This document shows, in pieces, positions 6,088 through 14,148 of a stretch of 25,438 nt of DNA. The notes beneath the pieces are model-generated. The model was given only the letters and a program-made list of their open reading frames with translations. It was not told where the DNA came from and made no database searches. The translations under genes and the position numbers were made by a program. Numbering within the stretch: position 1 is the stretch's first letter; every line of letters begins with the position of its first letter. The DNA comes from CAYHWW01 sp964360145 (GTDB lineage: Bacteria; Bdellovibrionota; UBA1018; CAYHWW01), in NCBI GenBank assembly GCA_964360145.1, contig CAYHWW010000031.1, positions 1 to 25,438 of the forward strand, read 5' to 3'.

Positions 6088-9000
6088 CGGAAATTCCACC
6101 GGAACTTGAGATCCACGCCCATGGATGTACGTGAGTTTTGAGGTGTTGTTCCGCGTTGATCCTCATAGACGCCCGTTACCGAAGTGTTTTTGCCGAACTG
6201 ATACTCGAGATTCAGGTCCTGCTGCCTGCTATCCCCCACGCCAATGGTGCTGCCTACCTTGGCATTTAGATTTTTCACGATCTCTTTCTGCAACACGACT
6301 TTTGGCGCTACATTGACGGCTGCGTCAGCGTTGCGGCGGAAGGCGCTTTCCTGGCTCCCCGTGTTCATGGCCTGGTCAACGCCCACGTTGACACCAAACT
6401 TGCTCTTCAGTCCGCGGTTGATCCCGGACTGATTGAAGAGCAGTGAATATACCTCATCCCTGGAATACGCATCCCGATCCTGGTTGCGTAAACTGCTGTA
6501 TCCGGACGACGTTACTCCCAAAGTGAGCAATGATACAATGTCCTCCTGGCTTAAGGGCGGATGCGACTTAAAACTAATGCGCGGCCCCGAGGAATTGCCA
6601 GAGGCGTAGAGATTAACTTTGTAGCCTTTATAGTCCGTAATCGCCGTAAGGTCGAATTCAGGATCGATGATTACGGGATTTTTGAACTCCACAACCGCAT
6701 TCTGAATGTTAAAAATGCTCTCATTAAATAAGATTTTCCCCTGAACCACCTCAGATCGACCCTGGATGCGAGGCGCATCGGGAGTTCCAAGTATTCTCAC
6801 TTTTCCCTTGGCCTCTAAGTCGATGAGATCGTTCTTGACCAGAATACCGCGATCCGCGGACGCCTCGATATTGAGATCGAACAAATGAAACTCCGAATCC
6901 CCATCCACACCACGTAGACTCGGAAGGTACATGGAGGAGCGCGTCGATTTACCGCCACCTTTATTGAAATTCTCCTGAATCAAGGCCTCTTGTGCCACAA
7001 GCTCCCCACCAACGAGATATGGAGCCGTATCGCCGACGATGGACATGCGTCCGCTGGCCCTCAGGAATGTGAACGGATAAATTTTGAACTTGGGATTGTT
7101 GAGGTCGAACCTGAAGTTCAGTTCTGGTGCGCGAGTAAGACTCAAACGTGCCGTGCCACGACCATTGACAGTACCGCCACCCAGCTTGGCGGAGATGCTC
7201 GGGAACGCAATGAGATCATCGCGCCAGTCCATCGCGCCCGTGATGTTCTCGAAAGATTGTTCGATTTTCGCAAGTCGTAGGTCCGCATTGGAGAAAGTCG
7301 CTTTACTCATGAGATGCGGATCATCGAGGGTGCCGCTCACTAGGGCATTGAACGCAAGAGAGCCCTTGAAGCTCGCGATCTCAGGTGTCAGGAATTCAAA
7401 CAGGGCCAAGGGGAAGTCCCCCTTGATGGTGAACCCGATGCGCCCCCCGGATACTTCGCCATCGGCCGCGATTTCCGCAGCCGTGCTGAGGAGCCTCAGA
7501 TTGGAGAATTTATAGTCACCCTGGTTAAGGGCCAACGCTAGAGGGCTAGCAAGCTTCAGGTAGAAACCTCTTTTGCGCATCGAGAACTGCTCAACGGACA
7601 TGGAGCCCGACAGACGCCGGAAGTTCCCTGTTTTGTAACGTAGCGCCGCCTCACCAGAAATCAGGCCCTCCAACGTAAGGTCGTCCGCCAGAGTGGGATT
7701 CAATGCCATGAGGAGCGGCCTGAAATCCAATCCACGTGCAGCCACGAAGAGCGTACCATCGGATCCGGTAGCCTGCCCCCACTCCGCGCGCGCAGTGCCC
7801 TGCCCCCCCAACAGACTGATATTTGCGCTGATGGCACTGCCATCTCCGCGGAACACCAAGGAGCTGGGCATCACGCTGACGCCCTTGATCGCTCCCGCAC
7901 CTAAGTCCGCACTGAAGACGCCTTGGATCGCGCCTGGCTTTCCATCAACTCGAAGCATTAATGCCATTGGCGCGAGATAAGGGATGCCGATGCCGGCAAC
8001 ATGATCAAGATCAGTGGTTACAAGGCCACTTGTCGATAGGTTCATGCTCAATACGCCCTGGGGCGAAAATGTCACCCCACCCGTGATGGTTCCTGAACGC
8101 TTGTGGATCAGAATGCGCTCCGCAATGAACCCATTCTCTTTGTAGCCACCACGAAACATCGCCTCAGAAAAGATCTCGCCCAAGTACTTCACATTCATCA
8201 GCCTGTAATCGCCGAGGATGGAGAGCTTTGAAGGGTCTGTTTTGCCAGTTACCGCTAGCGTACCAGAAATCTCGCCGGTAATTTCATGGGGATACCACGG
8301 TACCGATTCAGCAATATACTCCGACATCAAGTAGTCAAAGTCTCTCAAGGTTCCCTTGGTTATCGCCACATCCAGGCGCACGTCGTCTTTCCCCCGCCCC
8401 AAATCAAGCGTGCCGTTGCCCTGCAGTTCCATATCGCCGACCACGGACTTCAAACCCTCGAAGATCAGCATGTCCCTGGAATCAACGAACGATACCGTGC
8501 CGCTGAGCTTGCCTAAATTGAGGTGCAGGAAATAAGCGTCCTCAACCTGAGGCTTGAAGGCGAGCACAATATTGTCCGAGGGGCCCTTCACGGTCCATAA
8601 AAGAGAGCCCGTACCACGGACATCGATGTCGGCAATCTTACCGATCTCCGAGAAGTCCACATCACCTTGGATTTCTAGATTGAATCCTTTATCGAAATCC
8701 ATGACACCACCGAGATTGAGCGCCGTCTTCTTGACACGAGCTTGCACACTCTTAAATTCAATGCCCTTCGTCGTTAAGCGCATGGCCCCAGCGGCGGTAA
8801 ACTCCGGCACCGCGACAATGACATGATGCTCACGTTTTTCACGTGGCGATTGGTTATCTATGGAGAGCTTGCGACCCTGAATCGATGCCTTCAAATCCAG
8901 ATCGAGGGACTCCGTGCTGCGCGATGTGCCTTCCACCTCCCCTGATGCGATGGCGTGTAGTGGATAAAGCTTCAGAATCAATGGACCTAACGCCTGTCGC

Positions 9001-10160
9001 ACGTCCACGGAATCCAATGACGCCTTAAAGTTCTTTAGGGGCTGCTTCAAAGACATATCCGCCTCCACGCGGATGCTGCTCACTGCACCATTCTCAAAGT
9101 GGACATTTGCATCCTCAATGCTTGCCTCCCTTGAAGAATAGGCGCCCTTGATGTCGAACTTGCGCACGTACCATTGCCGGTACCGCAACTCCTCTCCCTC
9201 AGCGAGGAGGTTCAAACGCAATTCCTTGGGATCCGCAAGAAGATCTCCTGAAACTCTACCCTCCACCCGCACCTGCCCTGACAATGAGGTCGCCTCGGGC
9301 ACCAGTCCATCAACCTGAGATGGATATAAACGCCGCAGCTCCGTTAAGGGTCCCTTGAAAATAAAAGAAAGATCCGAGATGAGGGACTTGGGCTGGAGAA
9401 TGCTACCGCGGAGCGCACCGCTGCTATGAAAAGAGAGCTCGCCCTCCTGGAGGCTGAGGCTGCGCAGCTGGAAGTCGGCCTTGCCAGCTTCGGCACCAGC
9501 CTTTAAGGCCGCTAGATGGTGTTCACGTCCCGCCACTGTCGCAGTGCAATTCGCGAAATCCAGGGCAAGATCGTATCGCGCCTCTCCTGAGCGCGTTACC
9601 TTGCTCACTGATACTTCCTTCGCCATACCCACTACGCGAATCAGCTGAGCGCCGGGTTGGCGGTACGTCACATCGATGCTGGAGTCCAGCAGCGCTACGC
9701 TTCTGAAGTCGAACCGAATGATGCGCTCCCATAAGCCCGGGCCTCTGGCCTGCGGCTTGGGGACGGATGCATCCACCGATTTGAATATTTCTGGATCCAA
9801 TTCCAGTGTCAGGTGAGCTCCAACGAAATTCAGCGCATTCACGGTGATGGCACCAGTCATCAGCTGGAAAAACTGAAACGTGATCTCGATGCGCTCCATG
9901 CCGAGGCGGGTGCCCTCCGGCAGCTTTAGAGCATTATCCCTGCCAAGAGTGATCTCGGGCTTGTTGATGACGATACCTGGTGGAAAGTACAGCACCCTAA
10001 GATCCTTGAAATCCATACCGATGCCCACGGACGTAGGAACGATACGCCTCAACGTAGTCTTGACAAAACCCGCGAAAATTCCGCTCTGGATGACCAGCAG
10101 CATTCCCGCCACCGCCAAAAGCAAAGCGCCCAGAAAAATTTGTAGCGCGCGACGCCTCAT
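6084..10160 (-). CDS. tamB: TamB / DUF490 translocation and assembly module protein
   Basis: 1358 residues, close to E. coli TamB (about 1260). An N-terminal signal anchor (roughly 6-28) is followed by a very long beta-rich region with many repeated strands of the AsmA/VPS13-like taco fold. The conserved TamB C-terminal domain covers about the last 350 residues, with PRIQGRSEVVQGKILFNES, SFKSHPPLSQEDIVSLLTLG and an RTSMGVDLKFRWNF end. TamB spans the periplasm, works with an Omp85 partner, and is implicated in phospholipid transport to the outer membrane. It is coupled by 4-nt ATGA overlaps both to the upstream TPR gene and to the downstream tamA-like gene, so the pair is almost certainly co-translated. 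Confidence 0.93.
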   Translation of the reverse strand: MRRRALQIFLGALLLAVAGMLLVIQSGIFAGFVKTTLRRIVPTSVGIGMDFKDLRVLYFPPGIVINKPEITLGRDNALKLPEGTRLGMERIEITFQFFQLMTGAITVNALNFVGAHLTLELDPEIFKSVDASVPKPQARGPGLWERIIRFDFRSVALLDSSIDVTYRQPGAQLIRVVGMAKEVSVSKVTRSGEARYDLALDFANCTATVAGREHHLAALKAGAEAGKADFQLRSLSLQEGELSFHSSGALRGSILQPKSLISDLSFIFKGPLTELRRLYPSQVDGLVPEATSLSGQVRVEGRVSGDLLADPKELRLNLLAEGEELRYRQWYVRKFDIKGAYSSREASIEDANVHFENGAVSSIRVEADMSLKQPLKNFKASLDSVDVRQALGPLILKLYPLHAIASGEVEGTSRSTESLDLDLKASIQGRKLSIDNQSPREKREHHVIVAVPEFTAAGAMRLTTKGIEFKSVQARVKKTALNLGGVMDFDKGFNLEIQGDVDFSEIGKIADIDVRGTGSLLWTVKGPSDNIVLAFKPQVEDAYFLHLNLGKLSGTVSFVDSRDMLIFEGLKSVVGDMELQGNGTLDLGRGKDDVRLDVAITKGTLRDFDYLMSEYIAESVPWYPHEITGEISGTLAVTGKTDPSKLSILGDYRLMNVKYLGEIFSEAMFRGGYKENGFIAERILIHKRSGTITGGVTFSPQGVLSMNLSTSGLVTTDLDHVAGIGIPYLAPMALMLRVDGKPGAIQGVFSADLGAGAIKGVSVMPSSLVFRGDGSAISANISLLGGQGTARAEWGQATGSDGTLFVAARGLDFRPLLMALNPTLADDLTLEGLISGEAALRYKTGNFRRLSGSMSVEQFSMRKRGFYLKLASPLALALNQGDYKFSNLRLLSTAAEIAADGEVSGGRIGFTIKGDFPLALFEFLTPEIASFKGSLAFNALVSGTLDDPHLMSKATFSNADLRLAKIEQSFENITGAMDWRDDLIAFPSISAKLGGGTVNGRGTARLSLTRAPELNFRFDLNNPKFKIYPFTFLRASGRMSIVGDTAPYLVGGELVAQEALIQENFNKGGGKSTRSSMYLPSLRGVDGDSEFHLFDLNIEASADRGILVKNDLIDLEAKGKVRILGTPDAPRIQGRSEVVQGKILFNESIFNIQNAVVEFKNPVIIDPEFDLTAITDYKGYKVNLYASGNSSGPRISFKSHPPLSQEDIVSLLTLGVTSSGYSSLRNQDRDAYSRDEVYSLLFNQSGINRGLKSKFGVNVGVDQAMNTGSQESAFRRNADAAVNVAPKVVLQKEIVKNLNAKVGSTIGVGDSRQQDLNLEYQFGKNTSVTGVYEDQRGTTPQNSRTSMGVDLKFRWNFR

Positions 10161-11053
10161 CGAGTTTTATCCAGAACGTCCCTGTAGCGCGGATTGATAT
10201 GCGAAACGCGCCTAAAATACTCCCGAGCTTTGAGCGACTCCCCGAGGCGTTCGAAGGCCTGGCCCATGAGATACAAGAAGTCTGCCTTGTGGTTTTCTGG
10301 CATGGAGAGATCGCGCACCAGAGGTTCAAGCCTGATGGTAGCCTCAACACACTGCCCCCCGTGAATGAGGGCCGTACAGAGCAGGTACATCCCCGAGATT
10401 TTGAATTCGTCGTATTTGATGAGCTCCTCGAAAATCTCTTTTGCTGGGCCATAAAGGCCCATCTCCATATGGGCGATGCCCATGTCCATGGCATCCCGAG
10501 GCGCCAAACCCTCTACCGCTTTGCGGACTTGACGCAGATACGCAGCCTCCGCTTTTTGATCGGGAAAGAGATCGGGCACGGGTTGCACGTCCGCACGACC
10601 GAGGTTGAGCCGGAGATCCTTTTCCAGTTTTTCCACGATGGCGGTGGAATCCGTGTCCTCGGCTTGGGACTCGCCGCGGAGCTTCTGCGACGTCCGCACA
10701 TCCGATAGAAGTTCTTGAATCTCGCGGTTTTGGATCCGCAAGAGGAGATCCCTCGCCCTCACATTGCCTGGATCACGTCGCATGACGCGGCGGAGGACCT
10801 TTTTGGCTTCACCAAAGATCTGCTCGTTGAATAAAATCTCACCGTTGGCCAATTCTTCTTCCAGCGGCAATTCCACTTTTTCATAACGCGCTTCAGTCGG
10901 CGACGACTCCTGTTGAAATGCGCCAGCTGCGGGCGCGGGCAGTCCCGCGCGGGTGCTCTCAAGCAGGTCCTCGCCAAGATCAATGCGGGTTCCGGATTCA
11001 CCGGAAGCATTGATCCCGTTCTGGTTGGGGGGTTCGCCGTTTTCTTCAGTCAT
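10157..11053 (-). CDS. TPR-repeat protein upstream of tamB
   Basis: 298 residues with no signal peptide or membrane segment. The first 60 residues are acidic and probably disordered. From about 70 onward there are helical TPR-like units (LANGEILFNEQIFGEAKKVLR, YLLCTALIHGGQCVEATIRLEP, FLYLMGQAFERLGESLKARE). It is likely a cytoplasmic scaffold. It lies 41 nt after accC, with a hairpin directly before its start, and overlaps tamB by 4 nt. The overlap hints at a role with the Tam system, but I recognise no specific family and assign no function. Confidence 0.8.
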   Translation of the reverse strand: MTEENGEPPNQNGINASGESGTRIDLGEDLLESTRAGLPAPAAGAFQQESSPTEARYEKVELPLEEELANGEILFNEQIFGEAKKVLRRVMRRDPGNVRARDLLLRIQNREIQELLSDVRTSQKLRGESQAEDTDSTAIVEKLEKDLRLNLGRADVQPVPDLFPDQKAEAAYLRQVRKAVEGLAPRDAMDMGIAHMEMGLYGPAKEIFEELIKYDEFKISGMYLLCTALIHGGQCVEATIRLEPLVRDLSMPENHKADFLYLMGQAFERLGESLKAREYFRRVSHINPRYRDVLDKTR

Positions 11054-11057
11054 GAGG

Positions 11058-11082
11058 GGGACAATCGCGTGGCGATTATCCC
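11058..11082 (-). promoter_or_regulatory. Hairpin between accC and the TPR gene
   Basis: An 11-bp stem, GGGACAATCGC (11058-11068) with GCGATTATCCC (11072-11082), one non-Watson-Crick position and a 3-nt loop. On the minus strand it ends 4 nt before the ATG at 11053 and covers the usual ribosome-binding position. No U-run follows it in the transcribed direction, so it does not look like a minus-strand terminator. Confidence 0.5.
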
Positions 11083-11094
11083 TTTAATTTTACA

Positions 11095-12432
11095 TCATTG
11101 ACTCATGAACTGCTCAAGGAAATGGGTGTCATACCGATTGCTCCTGAAGCGCTCGTGGAGCAATATTTTCCTCTGGAAAGAGATGTTCGTATGGATACCC
11201 GCGATGACGAATTCATCCAGCGCATTGGATGCTTTTTGTATCGCCTGTTCGCGATTTTCAGCCCAACAAATAAGTTTGCCAATCATGGAGTCGTAGAACG
11301 GAGGCACTTTGTATTGCTGGTAGGCAAAAGAGTCCACGCGGACGCCGAACCCACCAGGTGGATGGTAGGCAGTAATCAGCCCTGGACTAGGCAATAACCG
11401 CACGGGATCTTCAGCGTTGATGCGGCACTCAATGGCATGGCCCCTGAATTGAATGTCTTTTTGCGCATAGGGCAGCCTTTCGCCATTAGCAATGCGCAGC
11501 TGCAACTGCACCAAATCGATGCCGGTAATGAATTCGGTCACAGGATGCTCAACCTGAATACGGGTGTTCATCTCCATGAAATAGAAATTTTTATTCTCAT
11601 CGACGAGGAACTCCACTGTTCCCACGTTGACGTAACCCACCTCGCGGCAAAGTCGGAGGGCTGCTTGGCCCATGCGCTCACGAAGGTCCGCATCGACAAT
11701 GGGCGATGGCGCCTCTTCGATAAGTTTCTGATGGCGGCGTTGCACGGTACAGTCGCGCTCGCCAAGATGGAGCATGTTGCCATGGGCATCACAGACCACC
11801 TGGATCTCCACATGACGGGGATGTTCGCAGAACTTCTCGAGGTAGCACGCACCGTTGCCAAAAGCGGCAGCCGCCTCAGTGCGCACGCGCTCATAGGAGG
11901 TTTTCAGTTGCGCGGGGTGGTAGATCACCTGGATACCCCGGCCCCCTCCGCCCGCCGTAGCCTTGAGCATCACGGGATATCCAATACGCTCGGCCTCACT
12001 GAGGGCCTCTTCCACGGTGGCAAGCAGTCCCGTGCCAGGCAGCATGGGTATCCCGGCTTTCTCGGCGGCACGGCGGGCAGCCACTTTGTCACCCATGGCG
12101 GCAATCTGGTCCGCCCCGGGCCCAATGAATATGATGGAGCACTGCTCACATACACGAGCAAACCCCGCATTTTCCGAGAGAAAACCATATCCAGGATGGA
12201 TGGCGTCAACACCCGTCACATCCGCGGCGCTCATGATGGAAGCAATATTGAGATAGCTCAGCTTAGCCTGATGGGGACCGATACAAACAGACTCATCGGC
12301 CATCTTCACATGGAGGCTGTGCTCATCGGCCTTGGAATAAACAGCAACAGTGGAGATGCCAAGCTCTTTGCATGCTCGAATCACCCGTACTGCGATTTCT
12401 CCGCGGTTAGCGATCAATACTTTTTTAAACAT
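11095..12432 (-). CDS. accC: Acetyl-CoA carboxylase, biotin carboxylase subunit
   Basis: 445 residues, against 449 for E. coli AccC. It carboxylates biotin on AccB using ATP and bicarbonate, the first half-reaction of malonyl-CoA synthesis. Family motifs are the N-terminal KVLIANRGEIAVRVIRA, HPGYGFLSEN, the ATP-grasp glycine loop KATAGGGGRG, RHVEIQV, LGERDCTVQRRHQK and EMNTRIQVEHPVTE, which carries metal-binding and catalytic residues. All are intact. It lies 15 nt after accB. The carboxyltransferase genes accA and accD are not in the window. Confidence 0.97.
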   Translation of the reverse strand: MFKKVLIANRGEIAVRVIRACKELGISTVAVYSKADEHSLHVKMADESVCIGPHQAKLSYLNIASIMSAADVTGVDAIHPGYGFLSENAGFARVCEQCSIIFIGPGADQIAAMGDKVAARRAAEKAGIPMLPGTGLLATVEEALSEAERIGYPVMLKATAGGGGRGIQVIYHPAQLKTSYERVRTEAAAAFGNGACYLEKFCEHPRHVEIQVVCDAHGNMLHLGERDCTVQRRHQKLIEEAPSPIVDADLRERMGQAALRLCREVGYVNVGTVEFLVDENKNFYFMEMNTRIQVEHPVTEFITGIDLVQLQLRIANGERLPYAQKDIQFRGHAIECRINAEDPVRLLPSPGLITAYHPPGGFGVRVDSFAYQQYKVPPFYDSMIGKLICWAENREQAIQKASNALDEFVIAGIHTNISFQRKILLHERFRSNRYDTHFLEQFMSQ

Positions 12433-12447
12433 TGCATTGCTCGAAAA

Positions 12448-12936
12448 TTATAGCGGATCAACGACGAAGAGAGGCTCGCCGTACTCCACTGGCTGGCCAT
12501 TCTCGACCAGAACAGCGACAATCTTGCCAGACACATCGCACTCAATCTCATTCATGAGCTTCATAGCCTCAACGATGCAGAGGATATCCCCCTTGTGCAC
12601 GGTCTGGCCCTCTTTCACGTAGTCATCCGCCTCTGGGGAGGGCGCCCTATAGAAAGTACCCACGAAGGGACTAGTGACCTGGTGTGCTCCTTCGTGCGGT
12701 GCCTTTCGGGCGGGTGGCGGAATAACCGCGGCCACAGTAGTTTCAGGCCGCACGATCGTCGGCGCCACTGGCTGGGGCAGTGTCGGCATCACGCTGGGGA
12801 GGGCCACCAAACTGCCCTCTTTATTGCGGAACTTAAACTGAACCTTGAGTTTGGCGTCTTCAGCATGAAACTCAGTGAGCCTGTATTTCTTTGCAAGCTC
12901 GAGAAGTCGTTCGATCTGCTTAAGGTCAAGGCTCAT
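12448..12936 (-). CDS. accB: Biotin carboxyl carrier protein of acetyl-CoA carboxylase
   Basis: 162 residues, a usual length. The N-terminal helix (LKQIERLLELAKKYRLTEF) is followed by a Pro/Ala/Val-rich flexible linker at about 48-85. The biotinyl domain covers 86-162, with the motif EAMKLMNE at 124-130, so K126 is the predicted biotinylated lysine. The ATG overlaps the efp stop codon as ATGA, indicating translational coupling of EF-P and AccB. Efp-accB-accC is a recurring order in several bacterial phyla. Confidence 0.97.
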   Translation of the reverse strand: MSLDLKQIERLLELAKKYRLTEFHAEDAKLKVQFKFRNKEGSLVALPSVMPTLPQPVAPTIVRPETTVAAVIPPPARKAPHEGAHQVTSPFVGTFYRAPSPEADDYVKEGQTVHKGDILCIVEAMKLMNEIECDVSGKIVAVLVENGQPVEYGEPLFVVDPL

Positions 12937-13502
12937 ACGCGCGCATTGACCTTTTCGATGTATGTACCCTCGCGGGTGTCCACCTTCACGAACTCTCCCT
13001 CTTTGAGATGGAGAGGCACGCTGATTTTTCCACCAGACTCCAGCATGGCGATCTTGGTAGCGCCGGACACCGTATCACCCTTGAGACCCGGGTCCGTCTC
13101 GACAATCTTGAGGATAACCGAGTTAGGCAGCTCCACGGCAATGGCCTTGGAATTGTGAAACAACACCTGAATCACCAGATTTTCATGAAGAAAATCGGCG
13201 GCCTCGGCGAGCAGACTGCGATCGAGCACGGTTTGCTCGAAGTTGCTCTGATCCATGAAATAGAAGTGATCACCGTCTATATAGAGAAACTGCACTTCGC
13301 GCTGTTCCATGTCAGGCGTATCAACCTTGTCGCCGGACTTGAATGTGCGTTCGATGACAGTATTTCTAAGCAGGTTTTTGATTCTGGTGCGCACGAAGGC
13401 GCTACCCTTGCCAGGACTGACGTGTTGAAACTCAACGATGGAATAAGGCACACCATCGAGCTCGATCTTAAGGCCTTTACGGAACTGCGACGTATCGTAC
13501 AT
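12933..13502 (-). CDS. efp: Translation elongation factor P
   Basis: 189 residues, the normal EF-P length. It relieves ribosome stalling at polyproline stretches. The domain I loop reads SPGKGSAF, with K32 at the site modified by EpmA beta-lysylation in many Proteobacteria. The signature VETDPGLKGDT and the C-terminal VDTREGTYIEKV are present. The start at 13502 lies after a 122-nt gap holding a repeat element and a TTGACA-type -35 candidate. No Shine-Dalgarno is visible, and the mRNA may be nearly leaderless. It heads the gene string ending at rpsI. Whether epmA or epmB is encoded cannot be seen here. Confidence 0.97.
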   Translation of the reverse strand: MYDTSQFRKGLKIELDGVPYSIVEFQHVSPGKGSAFVRTRIKNLLRNTVIERTFKSGDKVDTPDMEQREVQFLYIDGDHFYFMDQSNFEQTVLDRSLLAEAADFLHENLVIQVLFHNSKAIAVELPNSVILKIVETDPGLKGDTVSGATKIAMLESGGKISVPLHLKEGEFVKVDTREGTYIEKVNARV

Positions 13503-13510
13503 GTGTGTCC

Positions 13511-13540
13511 AGCCTAACCAAGGCTGACGAGGCCTGTCAA
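13511..13540 (-). promoter_or_regulatory. Possible efp promoter
   Basis: Minus-strand TTGACA (complement of 13535-13540), a full consensus -35, is followed after 18 nt by TAGGCT (complement of 13511-13516), a poor -10 keeping TA and the last T. A transcript from here would start only a few nucleotides before the efp ATG. A CAGCCT/AGGCTG hairpin (13510-13526) overlaps the -10. Confidence 0.35.
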
Positions 13541-13544
13541 TTAG

Positions 13545-13610
13545 TAGGCTCGGTCTTTTGCCGCATAGCTTCGTTGTCGTCGTCGCTCTGCGGCAAAATA
13601 CCTTCGCCTA
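13545..13610 (+). repeat. Palindromic repeat element, copy 3 (minimal 66-bp form)
   Basis: Ends in TAGGC (13545-13549) and GCCTA (13606-13610). The clamp arms GGTCTTTTGCCGCATAGC (13552-13569) and GCTCTGCGGCAAAATACC (13585-13602) pair at 16 of 18 positions around a 15-nt loop, TTCGTTGTCGTCGTC. The left arm, the loop start and the right end closely match the reverse complement of copy 2, which has about 200 nt more in the loop. It lies in the gap between the TPR gene after pilQ and efp. It has the architecture of a MITE or REP-like element and could also act as a transcription barrier. Confidence 0.8.
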
Positions 13611-13624
13611 ATCAGAAATCTGGT

Positions 13625-14137
13625 TTAAGGGCGCGACTGAATGCGCTGGAGCATCCCCTGAAGCTTGGTAATACGCTTACCCTTATCGCCCTTCAGAAGA
13701 CCACCACCCTGAATGGATTGGGTCTCTAGCTCCTGCACCATGGACCGAACTTCCCTGTCTTCAGGGTTGAAATAAAGCACCAACTTCAACGCAGTAAGGG
13801 CCTTGGACCCGTCCCCCAGACGTAGACAGGCTAGGGCATAAAGCCTTTGGGCGATGAGATTGTCAGGTATTTGGTTAATGATGGGCTCCAGTGCGTCCCG
13901 GACCTCCCGCTGGAGCCCCTTATCCGCATAGGCCCTAGCCAGAGCCACCCTACCCCCAACGAAGGTCGGATTCGCGCCCATGCCCTCGAGGCAGATCTCG
14001 ATGGCGTCATCTACAAGCCCAATCTTGCGATACGCCTCACTCAGAGGCGCGAAGATGCGGGAGGTTGGATCCTCCTGGAACATTTTCAGGTAGCGCAGCA
14101 GCAGAGGTGGATACTGTGGGTTGGATTTCGGTGCCAA
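13625..14137 (-). CDS. Small TPR-repeat protein downstream of pilQ
   Basis: 170 residues from a TTG codon at 14137, preceded by AAGGGGGTG at a suitable distance. It has no signal peptide or lipobox. About three TPR-like helical hairpins span 25-130 (SRIFAPLSEAYRKIGLVDDA, VALARAYADKGLQREVRDAL, ALACLRLGDGSKALTALKLV), and the C-terminal tail is Gly/Lys-rich. It lies 11 nt after pilQ and is the last gene of the pil string, which suggests a pilus-linked scaffold role. Pilotins such as Tgl or PilF are TPR lipoproteins that assemble PilQ, but this protein lacks an export signal, so I do not call it one. Confidence 0.75.
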   Translation of the reverse strand: MAPKSNPQYPPLLLRYLKMFQEDPTSRIFAPLSEAYRKIGLVDDAIEICLEGMGANPTFVGGRVALARAYADKGLQREVRDALEPIINQIPDNLIAQRLYALACLRLGDGSKALTALKLVLYFNPEDREVRSMVQELETQSIQGGGLLKGDKGKRITKLQGMLQRIQSRP

Positions 14138-14148
14138 TGCGCACCCCC

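Noticed and set aside
11058..11094. Terminator reading on the plus strand (hairpin followed by TTTAATTTTA)
   Set aside because: No plus-strand gene ends here, and the T-run is on the wrong side for the minus-strand operon.
11437..12453. A 338-residue plus-strand open frame
   Set aside because: It is antisense to accC, which has all biotin carboxylase motifs. Long antisense frames are common over GC-rich codons.
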